This document shows positions 50,499-59,237 of a stretch of 64,000 nt of DNA, piece after piece. The DNA is taken from positions 1 through 64,000 of the forward strand of contig NZ_JAJUKH010000001.1 of the NCBI RefSeq assembly GCF_021538675.1. Direction: 5' to 3'. The notes under the pieces are model-generated. The model was not told the origin of the DNA and did no database searches. It worked only from the letters and a program-made list of their open reading frames with translations. A program made the translations under genes and the position numbers. Source of the stretch: Paenarthrobacter sp. AR 02 (GTDB lineage: Bacteria; Actinomycetota; Actinomycetes; Actinomycetales; Micrococcaceae). The first letter of the stretch is position 1. Every line of letters starts with the position of its first letter.

Positions 50499-51719
50499 CT
50501 AGTTGCCCGGGTACCTCGACAGGAAGTCCGCCATGCGGCCAATCGCTTCTTCGATGTCTTTGACGTTGGGCAGCGTGACCATCCGGAAGTGGTCCGGGCG
50601 TACCCAGTTGAAGGCTCGCCCGTGGGAGACCAGGATTTTCTGTTCCTTCAGGAGGTCCAGGACAAATTTCTCGTCGTCCCTGATGTAGTAGACCTCCGGG
50701 TCCAGCTTGGGGAAGAGGTAGAGCGCTCCCCTGGCCTGCTGCGTGCTGACCCCGGGAATCGCGTTTAGGAGATCGTAGGCCTTGTTGCGTTGTTCCAGCA
50801 GGCGGCCTCCGGGCAGGATGAGGTCGTTGATGCTCTGGTAGCCGCCAAGAGCCGTTTGGATGGCGTGCTGCGCAGGAACGTTGGCACACAGGCGCATGTT
50901 GGCCAACAGGTTGATGCCTTCAAGGTAGTCGGCGGCGTCCTTCTTGGGCCCCGAAATAGCCATCCAGCCTGCACGGTACCCACAGACCCGGTAAGCCTTG
51001 GACAGCCCGCTGAACGTCAGGCAGAGGACGTCGTCTCCGGTTAGTCCGGCGAGATTGACGTGGACTGCGTCCTCGTAAAGGATCTTTTCGTAGATCTCAT
51101 CCGAGAAAAGAACCAGCCCGTGCTTCTCGGCCAAGGCAACAATTTTTTTGAGGGTTTCCTCGGGGTAGACGGCGCCGGTGGGGTTGTTGGGGTTGATGAC
51201 CACGATGCCCTTGGTCCGGGGCGTGATCTTGGCTTCGAGGTCCTCGAGGTCGGGCTGCCAACCGGAGTCTTCGTCGCAGAGGTAGTGAACGGGGCGGCCG
51301 CCGGCCAAAGCAACCGATGCCGTCCACAGCGGGTAGTCCGGGGTGGGAATCAGGACCTCGTCGCCGTCTTCGAGGAGGGCCATGAGGGACATGGTGATCA
51401 GTTCGCTGACCCCGTTGCCCAGGTAGATATCGTCGACGTGGATGTTCTGGATTCCGCGGGTCTGGTAGTACTGCGAGACTGCGGTCCGGGCCGAGAAAAT
51501 GCCCCGAGAATCGCTGTAGCCCTGGGCGTTTGGCAAGTGGCGGATCATGTCCACCAAAATGGCGTCAGGCGCTTCAAAGCCGAAAGGAGCCGGGTTTCCG
51601 ATGTTCAGTTTGAGGATCCGGTGACCCTCCGCCTCCATCTGCTGGGCGGCCTGAAGAATCGGTCCACGGATGTCGTAGAGGACATTATGAAGCTTGGTGG
51701 ACTGCTTGAAATTCGCCAT
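50499..51719 (-). CDS. alaA: Glutamate-pyruvate aminotransferase AlaA-like
   Basis: A 406-aa fold-type I PLP enzyme. It parallels E. coli AlaA closely: KLNIGNPAPFGFEAPD, IYLGNGVSELI, NPNNPTGAVY, the PLP lysine in FSGLSKAYRVCGYRAGW, and MRLCANVPAQHAIQTALGG. The reaction is pyruvate plus glutamate to alanine and 2-oxoglutarate. It is one of two aminotransferases in the window; DapC has a different substrate pattern. It reads from its own start at 51719, divergent from no gene, downstream of the osmoprotectant operon's terminator. Confidence 0.87.
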   Translation of the reverse strand: MANFKQSTKLHNVLYDIRGPILQAAQQMEAEGHRILKLNIGNPAPFGFEAPDAILVDMIRHLPNAQGYSDSRGIFSARTAVSQYYQTRGIQNIHVDDIYLGNGVSELITMSLMALLEDGDEVLIPTPDYPLWTASVALAGGRPVHYLCDEDSGWQPDLEDLEAKITPRTKGIVVINPNNPTGAVYPEETLKKIVALAEKHGLVLFSDEIYEKILYEDAVHVNLAGLTGDDVLCLTFSGLSKAYRVCGYRAGWMAISGPKKDAADYLEGINLLANMRLCANVPAQHAIQTALGGYQSINDLILPGGRLLEQRNKAYDLLNAIPGVSTQQARGALYLFPKLDPEVYYIRDDEKFVLDLLKEQKILVSHGRAFNWVRPDHFRMVTLPNVKDIEEAIGRMADFLSRYPGN

Positions 51720-51776
51720 TCCTCAAATATGCCACACGGGTGATGGACTTCCGCTGAGACTTGACTAACACAAACG

Positions 51777-51820
51777 ACGACGGCGGTGACGGGCCCGCGC
51801 GGGTCCGTCACCGCCGTCGT
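51777..51820 (-). terminator. Terminator after the osmoprotectant-type operon
   Basis: ACGACGGCGGTGACGG (51777-51792) pairs perfectly with CCGTCACCGCCGTCGT (51805-51820), with a GC-rich loop. It lies 20 bp after the binding-protein stop at 51840. No T-run. Confidence 0.75.
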
Positions 51821-51839
51821 AGGCGGTTTCCGTCAGGTG

Positions 51840-52796
51840 TTACTTGACGATGCCCTTGTCCTTCAGCCAAGCGGCTGCGGCGTCCTTGGGGCTCTGCTTC
51901 TGGTCGCCACTGACTGCACGGTTGAGGTTGATCAGGTCGTCCGTGGTCAGGGTCTTGGAAACGTTGTTGAGCGCTTCCTTGGCCTTGTCCGTCATCTTCG
52001 CCTTGTTGTACAGCGGCAGGACCTGCTGGGCCTTGAAGTTGTTCTTGGGATCCTCAAGGACCACGAGGTCGTTGTCGACGATGGACGGGGTGGTGGTGTA
52101 GATGTCAGCCACCTGGACCTTGTCCTCCAACAATGCCTGCAGCGTCAGGTTGCCACCCCCGTCGTTGAACGGCTGCAGCCCCTTGAGCTCGCAGTTGTAG
52201 TTCTTCTTCAGCCCCGGGAAGCCGTAGGAACGGGTCTCGAACGTGGCCGGAGCAGCCATGGTGAAGTCCTTGCAGACCTTCGCCAGGTCCTCGATGGACT
52301 TCAACTTGTACTTCTCAGCCGTGGCTTTTGTAACCACCATGGCGTCCTTGTCCTCGGCCTTGGAGGCTTCCGCGACGGCCAGGCCGTCAGGGAGCTTGCC
52401 CGAAAGTGCCTTGTAGACGTCCTCAGCTGAGACTTCGGAGGCCTCGGTATCAACGTAGGACAGCAGGTTGCCCGAGTAGTCCGGGACCAGGTCTACGGAG
52501 CCATCCTGGACGGCCTTGAAGTAGATCTCGCGCGATCCAATGTTCGGCTTGGACGTTGCCGTCAGGCCGGCGGCATTCAGGGCACCCACATAGATCTCGG
52601 CGATGACCTGGCTTTCCGGGAAGTCGGCGGAGCCGACCACCAGCGAGCCGCCGGCGGCCGAGCCACTGGGGGCCGAGGTGGATGGAGAGGCCAGCGGACT
52701 GCCGCCACAGGCGCTCAACGCGAGGGCTACACCCAGGCCGGCTGCGAGGCCGCCGAGACCACGGCGCGTAAGGGTCATGGGGACGGGGTTTTTCAT
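51840..52796 (-). CDS. Glycine betaine/choline-type binding lipoprotein (OpuAC family)
   Basis: A 318-aa secreted lipoprotein: a twin-Arg-like TLTRRGLGGLAAGL start, lipobox LSAC with Cys30, then GSADFPESQVIAEIYVGALN of the OpuAC/EgtU fold, DLVPDYSGNLLSYVD, and DIYTTTPSIVDNDLVVLEDP. An AAGGAGGT ribosome site precedes the ATG at 52796, which overlaps the preceding permease stop by ATGA; the frame extends much further up, inside the permease gene, and is rejected. Ligand: a quaternary amine or ergothioneine is plausible by family. Confidence 0.85.
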   Translation of the reverse strand: MKNPVPMTLTRRGLGGLAAGLGVALALSACGGSPLASPSTSAPSGSAAGGSLVVGSADFPESQVIAEIYVGALNAAGLTATSKPNIGSREIYFKAVQDGSVDLVPDYSGNLLSYVDTEASEVSAEDVYKALSGKLPDGLAVAEASKAEDKDAMVVTKATAEKYKLKSIEDLAKVCKDFTMAAPATFETRSYGFPGLKKNYNCELKGLQPFNDGGGNLTLQALLEDKVQVADIYTTTPSIVDNDLVVLEDPKNNFKAQQVLPLYNKAKMTDKAKEALNNVSKTLTTDDLINLNRAVSGDQKQSPKDAAAAWLKDKGIVK

Positions 52797-53536
52797 GGTG
52801 TACCTCCTTGAACGGCAGCCTCGGCGGGAGCTGTGGCTGTGAGATCGTCGGTCGCCTTCTGGCGGCCGCTTGAATCGAGGGTCAGGCCGGGCGACAGGAC
52901 AAGCCTCTGTACGCCAGCAAGAATCAAATCCACGGCGATGGCGAGCCCGGCGATGAGCAGGGAACCGCCAAGCATGCGCGGGAAATCCTGGAGGACGAGC
53001 CCGTCGAACAGGTAGCGTCCCAGTCCGCCCAAGGGCAGGTAGGCCACCACCGAGACTGTGGCTATGACCTGCAGGACCGCGGTACGGATGCCACCGAACA
53101 TGACTTGCAAGCCGTTGGGAAGTTCCACCCGGAAGAGGATCTGGAGTTCCGTCATTCCCATGGCCCGGGCGGCGTCCACCACCACGGCGTCGACACTGGA
53201 GATCCCGGCATAGGTCCCTGCGAGAAGCGGGGGGACCGTCAGGATCACCAGGGCCCAGACCGGTGGCATCAAACCACTTCCGGCGAGCAGGGCGAACAGG
53301 ACCAGCAAACCGAGCGTTGGCAGGGCACGCAGCGCACCGGCCACCGCTACGGCAACTACCCGCCCACGGCCAGTATGGCCGATGTACAGCCCGATGGGCA
53401 CGGCAATGACCGCAGCAATGAGGAGCACCAAAGCACTGTATTGGAGGTGTTCGAAGGTTCGGGTTGGGATCCCGCCGCTTCCCCTCCAGTGGATGGGATC
53501 GATCAACCACGCGATGGTCTCCGCGAAGATGTTCAC
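52793..53536 (-). CDS. Osmoprotectant-type ABC permease 2
   Basis: A 247-aa permease. After an N-terminal TM, the core has LVLLIAAVIAVPIGLYIGHTGRG, ALRALPTLGLLVLFALL, and GMTELQILFRVELPNGLQVMFGGIR (EAA loop), the OpuBB/ProW pattern. It forms a heterodimer with the permease encoded just upstream. ATGA overlaps on both sides give tight coupling. C-terminal 45 residues are an Ala/Thr-rich cytoplasmic tail. Confidence 0.87.
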   Translation of the reverse strand: MNIFAETIAWLIDPIHWRGSGGIPTRTFEHLQYSALVLLIAAVIAVPIGLYIGHTGRGRVVAVAVAGALRALPTLGLLVLFALLAGSGLMPPVWALVILTVPPLLAGTYAGISSVDAVVVDAARAMGMTELQILFRVELPNGLQVMFGGIRTAVLQVIATVSVVAYLPLGGLGRYLFDGLVLQDFPRMLGGSLLIAGLAIAVDLILAGVQRLVLSPGLTLDSSGRQKATDDLTATAPAEAAVQGGTP

Positions 53537-54273
53537 GACGACACCTCCGGGTCCGCGCGCATGCCCGTGTGCGGAACGGCGGGTCCGGACTTTGGCTCAG
53601 TCAGCAGCGCGTTGGCGTCCTGGCGTTGGGACTTCCCGCCAACTGCCCGGGTCCACGGGGTCAGCATCCGCTCGAGGATAACCAGGATGGCGTCCATGAT
53701 CAGCGCAAGCACCAGGATGGCGATAATACCCACCACCACTTCGGTGACGAAGGTGCGCTGGAGGCCGTCTGTGAACAGGACTCCAAGATTCCCCACACCG
53801 AGGAGCGCTGCGACGCTGACCAACGAAATATTGCTGACCGAAACCACGCGAAGGCCCGCGAACATCACGGGCAGGGACAGCGGAAGGTCCACCTGGAAGA
53901 ACCTGGGCAGCGGTTTGAAGCCCATGGCCACGGCTGCATTGCGGAGGTCATCGTCAACGGAGTCGAAGGCATCCATGGCGGCTCGCACCAGAAGGGCAAC
54001 TGCATAGATGGTCAGCGCAACCACCACGTTGATGGGGTCCAGGATCCGTGTGCCAAGGACGGTGGGAAGAATGATGAAGAGGGCCAGGGACGGAATCGTG
54101 TAGAGCAGCGACGTCGCCGTGGCTACCACCGACCGTAGTGCAGAATTGCGCCGGGCCAGCTGGGCCAAGGGAATCGAAATCAGCAGGCCAAGGATCATCG
54201 GAACAATGGCGAGCACCAGATGCTGCCCGGCCAGTCCCAGGACCATGCCGCTGTTGGCGAGGAACCACTCCAT
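53533..54273 (-). CDS. Osmoprotectant-type ABC permease 1
   Basis: A 246-aa permease: VLAIVPMILGLLISIPLAQLARR, TIPSLALFIILPTVLG and the EAA loop AVAMGFKPLPRFFQVDLPLSLPVMFAGLR. The ATG at 54273 is linked to the ATPase stop (TGATG); the long frame to 54528 lies inside the ATPase gene and is rejected. C-terminus has a 35-residue polar tail. Partner of the OpuBB-like permease. Confidence 0.87.
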   Translation of the reverse strand: MEWFLANSGMVLGLAGQHLVLAIVPMILGLLISIPLAQLARRNSALRSVVATATSLLYTIPSLALFIILPTVLGTRILDPINVVVALTIYAVALLVRAAMDAFDSVDDDLRNAAVAMGFKPLPRFFQVDLPLSLPVMFAGLRVVSVSNISLVSVAALLGVGNLGVLFTDGLQRTFVTEVVVGIIAILVLALIMDAILVILERMLTPWTRAVGGKSQRQDANALLTEPKSGPAVPHTGMRADPEVSS

Positions 54274-55367
54274 CAGGTGGCGTCCTCCCTGTGATGCCGG
54301 ACTTCCTCGATCAGGGCAAGGACTTCCGGCCCCTTCAGGACTCCGGCCACCCGGCCGTCGTCGTCCACCGCGACGCCCAGGCCCGACGGCGACGACAACG
54401 CAGCATCGAGCGCGCGGCGCAGGGTGTCGCCCTTGCGGAACAGCGAACCGCCCGGAATCAGGCCTGCCCCGTCGCGCGGAGAGGACCAGCCAAGCGGCCG
54501 CGATTCTGCGTCCACCACCAAAGCCCATTCCCCGGATTGCCGGCCCGCATCGGGGCCATCGGAGGGACTGACCATGGTTACGGGGTGCAACGTCACGGCA
54601 TCGGCGGCGTTGAAGGCAAGGTGGCGGAAACCGCGGTCACGGCCAACGAAGGAGGCAACGAAGTCGTTGGCCGGCGCCCGGAGGATTTCCTCTGGAGCTG
54701 CGTACTGGGCGAGCTTGCCGCCGACAGCGAACACAGCGACCTTATCGCCGAGCACGGTGGCTTCATCGATGTCGTGGGTAACGAAGACGATGGTTTTGGC
54801 CAGTTCCCGCTGGAGCCGCAGCAATTCCTGCTGCAGTTCGTCGCGGACCACGGGATCTACCGCACTGAAGGGTTCGTCCATCAACAGGACGGGCGGGTCG
54901 GCAGCGAGCGCCCGGGCCACCCCGACGCGCTGCTGCTGACCCCCTGAGAGCTGGGACGGATACCGCTTGCCAAGCACCGAAGCCAGCCCGACGACGTCGA
55001 GCAGTTCCGCTGCGCGTTTCCGCGCCGCCGCCTTGGGAACTCCGTTGAGCCGCGGAACGGTGGCGATGTTATCCAGTACTGAGCGGTGCGGCAGCAATCC
55101 GGAGGACTGCATGACGTACCCCATGGAGCGGCGGAGCTGTGCTGCGGGAACCCGGGAGACGTCGTCGCCGCCCACCGTGATGGTGCCGCTGGTGGGTTCC
55201 ACCATCCGGTTGATCATGCGCAGCGAGGTGGTTTTACCGCAGCCCGAAGGCCCGACGAAGACGGTAATCGAACCTTCGTCGATCGACATACTCAGAGCGT
55301 CCACCGCAGGCTGCCCGCCTTGGTATTGCTTGGTGACGCTCTTAAACTCAATCATGGCTTCAGCCAT
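54273..55367 (-). CDS. Osmoprotectant-type ABC ATPase with C-terminal CBS-like region
   Basis: A 364-aa ATPase of the OpuCA/ProV class. Walker A GPSGCGKTT (39-47), signature [15 protein letters not shown], Walker B VLLMDEPFSAVDP. After residue 260 there is a CBS-like part (WALVVDAESRPLGWSSPRDG, LGVAVDDDGRVAGVLKGPEVL), which in OpuA-type systems senses ionic strength. It heads the four-gene operon (ATPase, two permeases, binding protein). A second, overlapping role as an ergothioneine importer cannot be excluded. Confidence 0.87.
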   Translation of the reverse strand: MAEAMIEFKSVTKQYQGGQPAVDALSMSIDEGSITVFVGPSGCGKTTSLRMINRMVEPTSGTITVGGDDVSRVPAAQLRRSMGYVMQSSGLLPHRSVLDNIATVPRLNGVPKAAARKRAAELLDVVGLASVLGKRYPSQLSGGQQQRVGVARALAADPPVLLMDEPFSAVDPVVRDELQQELLRLQRELAKTIVFVTHDIDEATVLGDKVAVFAVGGKLAQYAAPEEILRAPANDFVASFVGRDRGFRHLAFNAADAVTLHPVTMVSPSDGPDAGRQSGEWALVVDAESRPLGWSSPRDGAGLIPGGSLFRKGDTLRRALDAALSSPSGLGVAVDDDGRVAGVLKGPEVLALIEEVRHHREDAT

Positions 55368-55521
55368 ACCCGGGCTTACCTATCTTTGGCGGACATTATC
55401 GGTAGAGCCAAACGATCATATGCAGGCTTATTACTCGGCTGCAAAGCAATCTTCACCCAGCGTAGCCAGCGGCACGGACGATGTCAGCGCCGCCACGGAT
55501 TCCGTAATGAATCGGCAATGT

Positions 55522-56685
55522 TCACCGTTTGCGCCGTTTGCCTCCCTTCGCTGCGCGTTCTTCAGCTTGGTCGTGCCTGTGGCGCTCAGCGGCACGCTGA
55601 CCCCTTTCCGCAGTCATGACCTTTTGATGCCATTCCCGCTGGTAGGCACGGCGTGCTGCTGCGTCGTGTTTCCTGGTGAGGGCGGCCAGTTCGCGCTGAA
55701 GTTTCAGGTAGCTGGCCCAACGCCTGGGGTCGAGGGACTCGTCTGCGAGCGCCTCCTGGACGGCGCACCCGGGCTCTGCCTGGTGGGCGCAGTCGGCGAA
55801 ACGGCACTGAGCGAAGAGCTCGTCAAGGTCCCCGAACATCTCGTCCATGCCGTCATCAGCGTCGAACAGCCCGAAACCGCGCACGCCCGGGGTGTCCATC
55901 AGCACGGCGCCACCGGCCAATGGCACCAACTCCCGGGACGTTGTGGTGTGTTTTCCTTTGCCGTCTCCTGCCCGGACGGCTCCGGTCTGCTGGACCTCCC
56001 GTCCGGCGAGTGCATTGATGAGGGTGGATTTACCGGCGCCGGAGGGGCCGAGCAGGACCAGCGTTGCGCCCCCCGGGATGTGCCGCATCAGTTCGTCCAG
56101 ACCGTCGCCCTGTTCGGCGGAGGTGGTGACCACCTCCACACCGGCGGCCTGGAGGATCACCTCCCCCACTACGTCATCTGCCAGGTAGGCAAGGTCCGCT
56201 TTGGTGATGACCACCAGCGGCGTGGCGCCGGAGTCCCAGGCGGCAACAAGGGTCCGTTCCAGGCGGTTGTGAGTAAGCGGACGGTCCACGGGAACCACCA
56301 CTGCCACGATGTCGATGTTGGACCCCAGGATCTGCTCCTCGGAGGAGGCCTCGAAGGCGCGCTTGCGGCTCAGTGCCGATTGCCGGGGCAGGACCTCGAC
56401 GACGGCTGGCTCGCCTGCGTTGTTGTGGCCAAGCCACACCCAGTCCCCCGTGGCTGGAACCACGCCGTGCGCCGGGTAGGGCAGGTGGAGGAGACCGTCA
56501 TGTGATGCCACGAGGACGCGGTTCCGGTCGAGACGAACTACGCGGCCGGGCGTGGCCCGCGCATCAGGAGCCGTGTTTGCGCGGAAGAGTTCCGCAGTCC
56601 TGGTGGTATAGCCATAGTCGATCGGCCCGCGGAGTTGCTGGGCAGAACTGTTTGAAGGGTTGCTTGAAGAAGCGAAAGTGTTCAA
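55522..56685 (-). CDS. rsgA: Ribosome biogenesis GTPase RsgA
   Basis: A 387-aa circularly permuted GTPase. N-terminal OB fold (GRVVRLDRNRVLVASHDGLL, about residues 46-100), then the order-swapped motifs: G4 TKAD (VVITKADLAYL), G1 GPSGAGKSTLIN, G3 DTPG (LMDTPGVRGFG), and a zinc site CRFADCAHQAEPGC at the C-terminal. It matures the 30S subunit. TTG start at 56685 follows AGAGG at normal spacing; the longer frame from 56772 lacks a ribosome site. The tail is Lys/Arg-rich (KRRKR). Confidence 0.9.
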   Translation of the reverse strand: MNTFASSSNPSNSSAQQLRGPIDYGYTTRTAELFRANTAPDARATPGRVVRLDRNRVLVASHDGLLHLPYPAHGVVPATGDWVWLGHNNAGEPAVVEVLPRQSALSRKRAFEASSEEQILGSNIDIVAVVVPVDRPLTHNRLERTLVAAWDSGATPLVVITKADLAYLADDVVGEVILQAAGVEVVTTSAEQGDGLDELMRHIPGGATLVLLGPSGAGKSTLINALAGREVQQTGAVRAGDGKGKHTTTSRELVPLAGGAVLMDTPGVRGFGLFDADDGMDEMFGDLDELFAQCRFADCAHQAEPGCAVQEALADESLDPRRWASYLKLQRELAALTRKHDAAARRAYQREWHQKVMTAERGQRAAERHRHDQAEERAAKGGKRRKR

Positions 56686-56902
56686 TGGAAACCTCTGCTG
56701 AGGCCCGGCTGCCCTAGTTTTGGCAGGCTGATGCCGGGACAGGAATGGTGGGGTGATGACGGTGCGCCGCAACTGTGTGCGGGGCGCGCAAGATTATGGC
56801 AATCATCAAAATCCACCTCCTCGGCATCTGGGACCGGCTACTGAAAACCGGCAACGATGTTCAGCGTAGCCAACAGCCTCCGCTTTTGGCTAGGCCTGCT
56901 TG

Positions 56903-57355
56903 CTAGCTGAGCTTCCCGTTCTCGGGTCGCTCACGGTGCAGGCGCAGGGCTGTGTCCACCAGCGAGACCCTGTTCAGCTTCCCGACGTCTTCCAAGGGGA
57001 TCCAGGCCGCATGTGTGGTGCTTCCGTCCACCTCGTGGGTGAGCTCGCCGCCCACAACGGTGGCTTCATAGACCAGGCGGAGTGCCTCGAAGTCCGTCAC
57101 GGTCCCATCGGGCCGGACGTCATCCTGCCAGTGGCCCACGTCCACGCCCAGCATCCGTTCGATCTTCGCCTCGTAGCCGGTTTCTTCGAAGACTTCCCGC
57201 CGGCATCCATCCACCGGATGTTCCGCAAAGTCCAGTCCCCCGCCGGGAAGTGTCCAGCCTTCCTTGTCGTCCTGTTTCCAGTAGGCAAGCAGGATTCGTC
57301 CATCCCTGACGATCACGGCGTAGGCGGCTGGACGGGTATCGAACTGCAGGCTCAT
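56903..57355 (-). CDS. Nudix hydrolase
   Basis: A 150-aa single Nudix domain. The Nudix box is GGGLDFAEHPVDGCRREVFEETGYEA (GX5EX7REUXEEXGU type, residues about 38-63). Preceding strand AYAVIVRDGRILLAYWKQ is typical. It cleaves a nucleoside diphosphate derivative; the substrate is not readable. Downstream of the GH35 gene on the same strand, 35 bp from its stop. Confidence 0.88.
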   Translation of the reverse strand: MSLQFDTRPAAYAVIVRDGRILLAYWKQDDKEGWTLPGGGLDFAEHPVDGCRREVFEETGYEAKIERMLGVDVGHWQDDVRPDGTVTDFEALRLVYEATVVGGELTHEVDGSTTHAAWIPLEDVGKLNRVSLVDTALRLHRERPENGKLS

Positions 57356-57390
57356 GGTGCCAGCATATGTGCCGCTCCGGAGTCTTCCTG

Positions 57391-59187
57391 CTAGGAAAGC
57401 TCCGCAGCGGAAATAGGCCCGGCTTCTTCAGGCCCGAGGTCAGGCTTTTCGCGAAGTTCGACGACGGTCCCCGCCGTGCCCAGTTCAAGGACCTTGATCG
57501 TGTTGCGGCCGGCTTTGATCAAAGGGGCCGGGGCGTAAAGGGTTCGTTGAGGGCCTTTCTCCCAATACCGTCCGAGCAGGAAGCCATTGAGCCAGACGAA
57601 GCCTTTGCCGGAATCGGGCAGCGCAATATAGGTATCGGCGGGCTCCGCTACGTCGAAGTCGGCCCCGGCCAGGCCCTCCAGGTCTTCTTCCTTCCACTCC
57701 GCCAGCGCAATGGGCGTCTGCGTCCAGTGGAAGGTGTAGCGCTGGTTGATCAGCACGCCACCCAGGATGCCTTTCCCGTGTCCGGTCAGGGGGCCATAGT
57801 TGATGCGGCCAAGGTTCTCCACGAGGATCTCGAGCTTGGCTGGGACACCGCGCCCGGTGACAACCAACCCTTCAGCACCAGTGACATCATCGAGGGTCCC
57901 GGCGAAGTCGCCGTCGACCCACACATACGCGCGATCGTTCAGGCCCGAAATCTTCAGGCGGCTCTCTGCGGGGGCATCTGCACGTCCGGGAAGGATAGCT
58001 TCGGAAGCGTAGAGGACCATTCCGGCGTCGAGCCCCAATTGCTCGAAGCTGAGGGGCTTGACGCTGCTGGTGCGCTTACCGGCCGTCCGGAGCAACTCCA
58101 ACAGGTCCGGCGCGTCCGATAAGGCCAACGAGCGTGCGGGGATCACCGGAGCTTCGGCGAGCAGTTCTTCGGGGATCTCCGGCGGGTCCTCAATGCCTTG
58201 GGCGCGGTGAAACTCAGTGCGGAAAGCGTGGAACTTGGCGGTCAAGACACCGTTTTCGGCGATGGGTGCATCTGAGTCGTAGCTGGTGACTGTCGGCTGC
58301 AGCATGGTGCCGTCGTGGTTGCTGCCGGACCATAGGCCGAAGTTGGTCCCACCATGGGCCATGTAGACGCAGAGCGAGCCGCCAAGGTCGAGCATCTTCC
58401 GGGCTTCCAACGCTGAATCCCGGGCATCCCTGCGGTGGTGGTGTTCACCCCAGTGATCGAACCAGCCGCCCCAGAATTCGACGTTGAAGAACGGCTCATC
58501 GGGCCTGCGGCGCTGCCAGGTTGCCACCGCTTCGTCACCCCGGCTCCCCAGCGTCGCCGTCGCCCAGGTTCCCTCCACTGAGCCGCCGTCGAGGAAGTAG
58601 TCAGTGCCGCCGTCGGCGGTGAAAAGCAGCTCCGTGATTCCGCGCTCCTCGAGGACGCGCCGGTTCCAGCGGATGTACTCGTGGTCGTCGCCGTAGCTGC
58701 CGTACTCGTTCTCGATCTGCACGGCCACCACCGGACCTCCCGCGGATGCCTGGCGCGGAGTGATGATGGGGAGGAGGTGGTCGAACCATTCCCCGATTGC
58801 TGCGGTGAAGACCGGATCCATGCACCGGAGGCCGATGCCGGGCGTGCCGGTCAACCAGGCAGGAAAGCCGCCGTTGTCCCATTCCGCGCAAATATAGGGG
58901 CCCGGGCGGACAATCACGTCCAGGCCCTCCTCGGCAGCGAGGTCGATGAACCGCCCCAGGTCACGCCAGCCGGTGAAGTCCGGGGCCTGATCCTGCCGGG
59001 GCTGGTGGAAGTTCCACGCGACATAGGTGTCCACCGTGTTGGCGCCCATGGCCTTGAGCCGACGCAGCCGGTCCTGCCACAGCTCAGGGTGGACCCGGAA
59101 GTAGTGGATGGCTCCGGCGAGGATGCGGTACGGTTCACCCGAACGGTAAAGGACAGCGTCGTGGTAGCTCAAGAGGGCGTTGTTCAC
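57391..59187 (-). CDS. Beta-galactosidase, glycoside hydrolase family 35
   Basis: A 598-aa intracellular enzyme. TIM-barrel motifs: AGAIHYFRVHPELW (24-37), TYVAWNFHQP (54-63), GPYICAEWDNGGFPAWL (96-112), and QIENEYGSYG with the acid/base Glu161; the nucleophile Glu lies in FNVEFWGGWFDHWG. C-terminal jelly-roll domains follow. No signal peptide, so it should act on imported galactosides. It hydrolyses terminal beta-galactose. In this window galE (11 kb) could channel galactose onward, but they are not linked. Monocistronic or leading the Nudix gene. Confidence 0.93.
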   Translation of the reverse strand: MNNALLSYHDAVLYRSGEPYRILAGAIHYFRVHPELWQDRLRRLKAMGANTVDTYVAWNFHQPRQDQAPDFTGWRDLGRFIDLAAEEGLDVIVRPGPYICAEWDNGGFPAWLTGTPGIGLRCMDPVFTAAIGEWFDHLLPIITPRQASAGGPVVAVQIENEYGSYGDDHEYIRWNRRVLEERGITELLFTADGGTDYFLDGGSVEGTWATATLGSRGDEAVATWQRRRPDEPFFNVEFWGGWFDHWGEHHHRRDARDSALEARKMLDLGGSLCVYMAHGGTNFGLWSGSNHDGTMLQPTVTSYDSDAPIAENGVLTAKFHAFRTEFHRAQGIEDPPEIPEELLAEAPVIPARSLALSDAPDLLELLRTAGKRTSSVKPLSFEQLGLDAGMVLYASEAILPGRADAPAESRLKISGLNDRAYVWVDGDFAGTLDDVTGAEGLVVTGRGVPAKLEILVENLGRINYGPLTGHGKGILGGVLINQRYTFHWTQTPIALAEWKEEDLEGLAGADFDVAEPADTYIALPDSGKGFVWLNGFLLGRYWEKGPQRTLYAPAPLIKAGRNTIKVLELGTAGTVVELREKPDLGPEEAGPISAAELS

Positions 59188-59237
59188 GTGGAACAGATTA
59201 GCTCAATTTCCAACATTTATGCACAGGTGATGAACAC

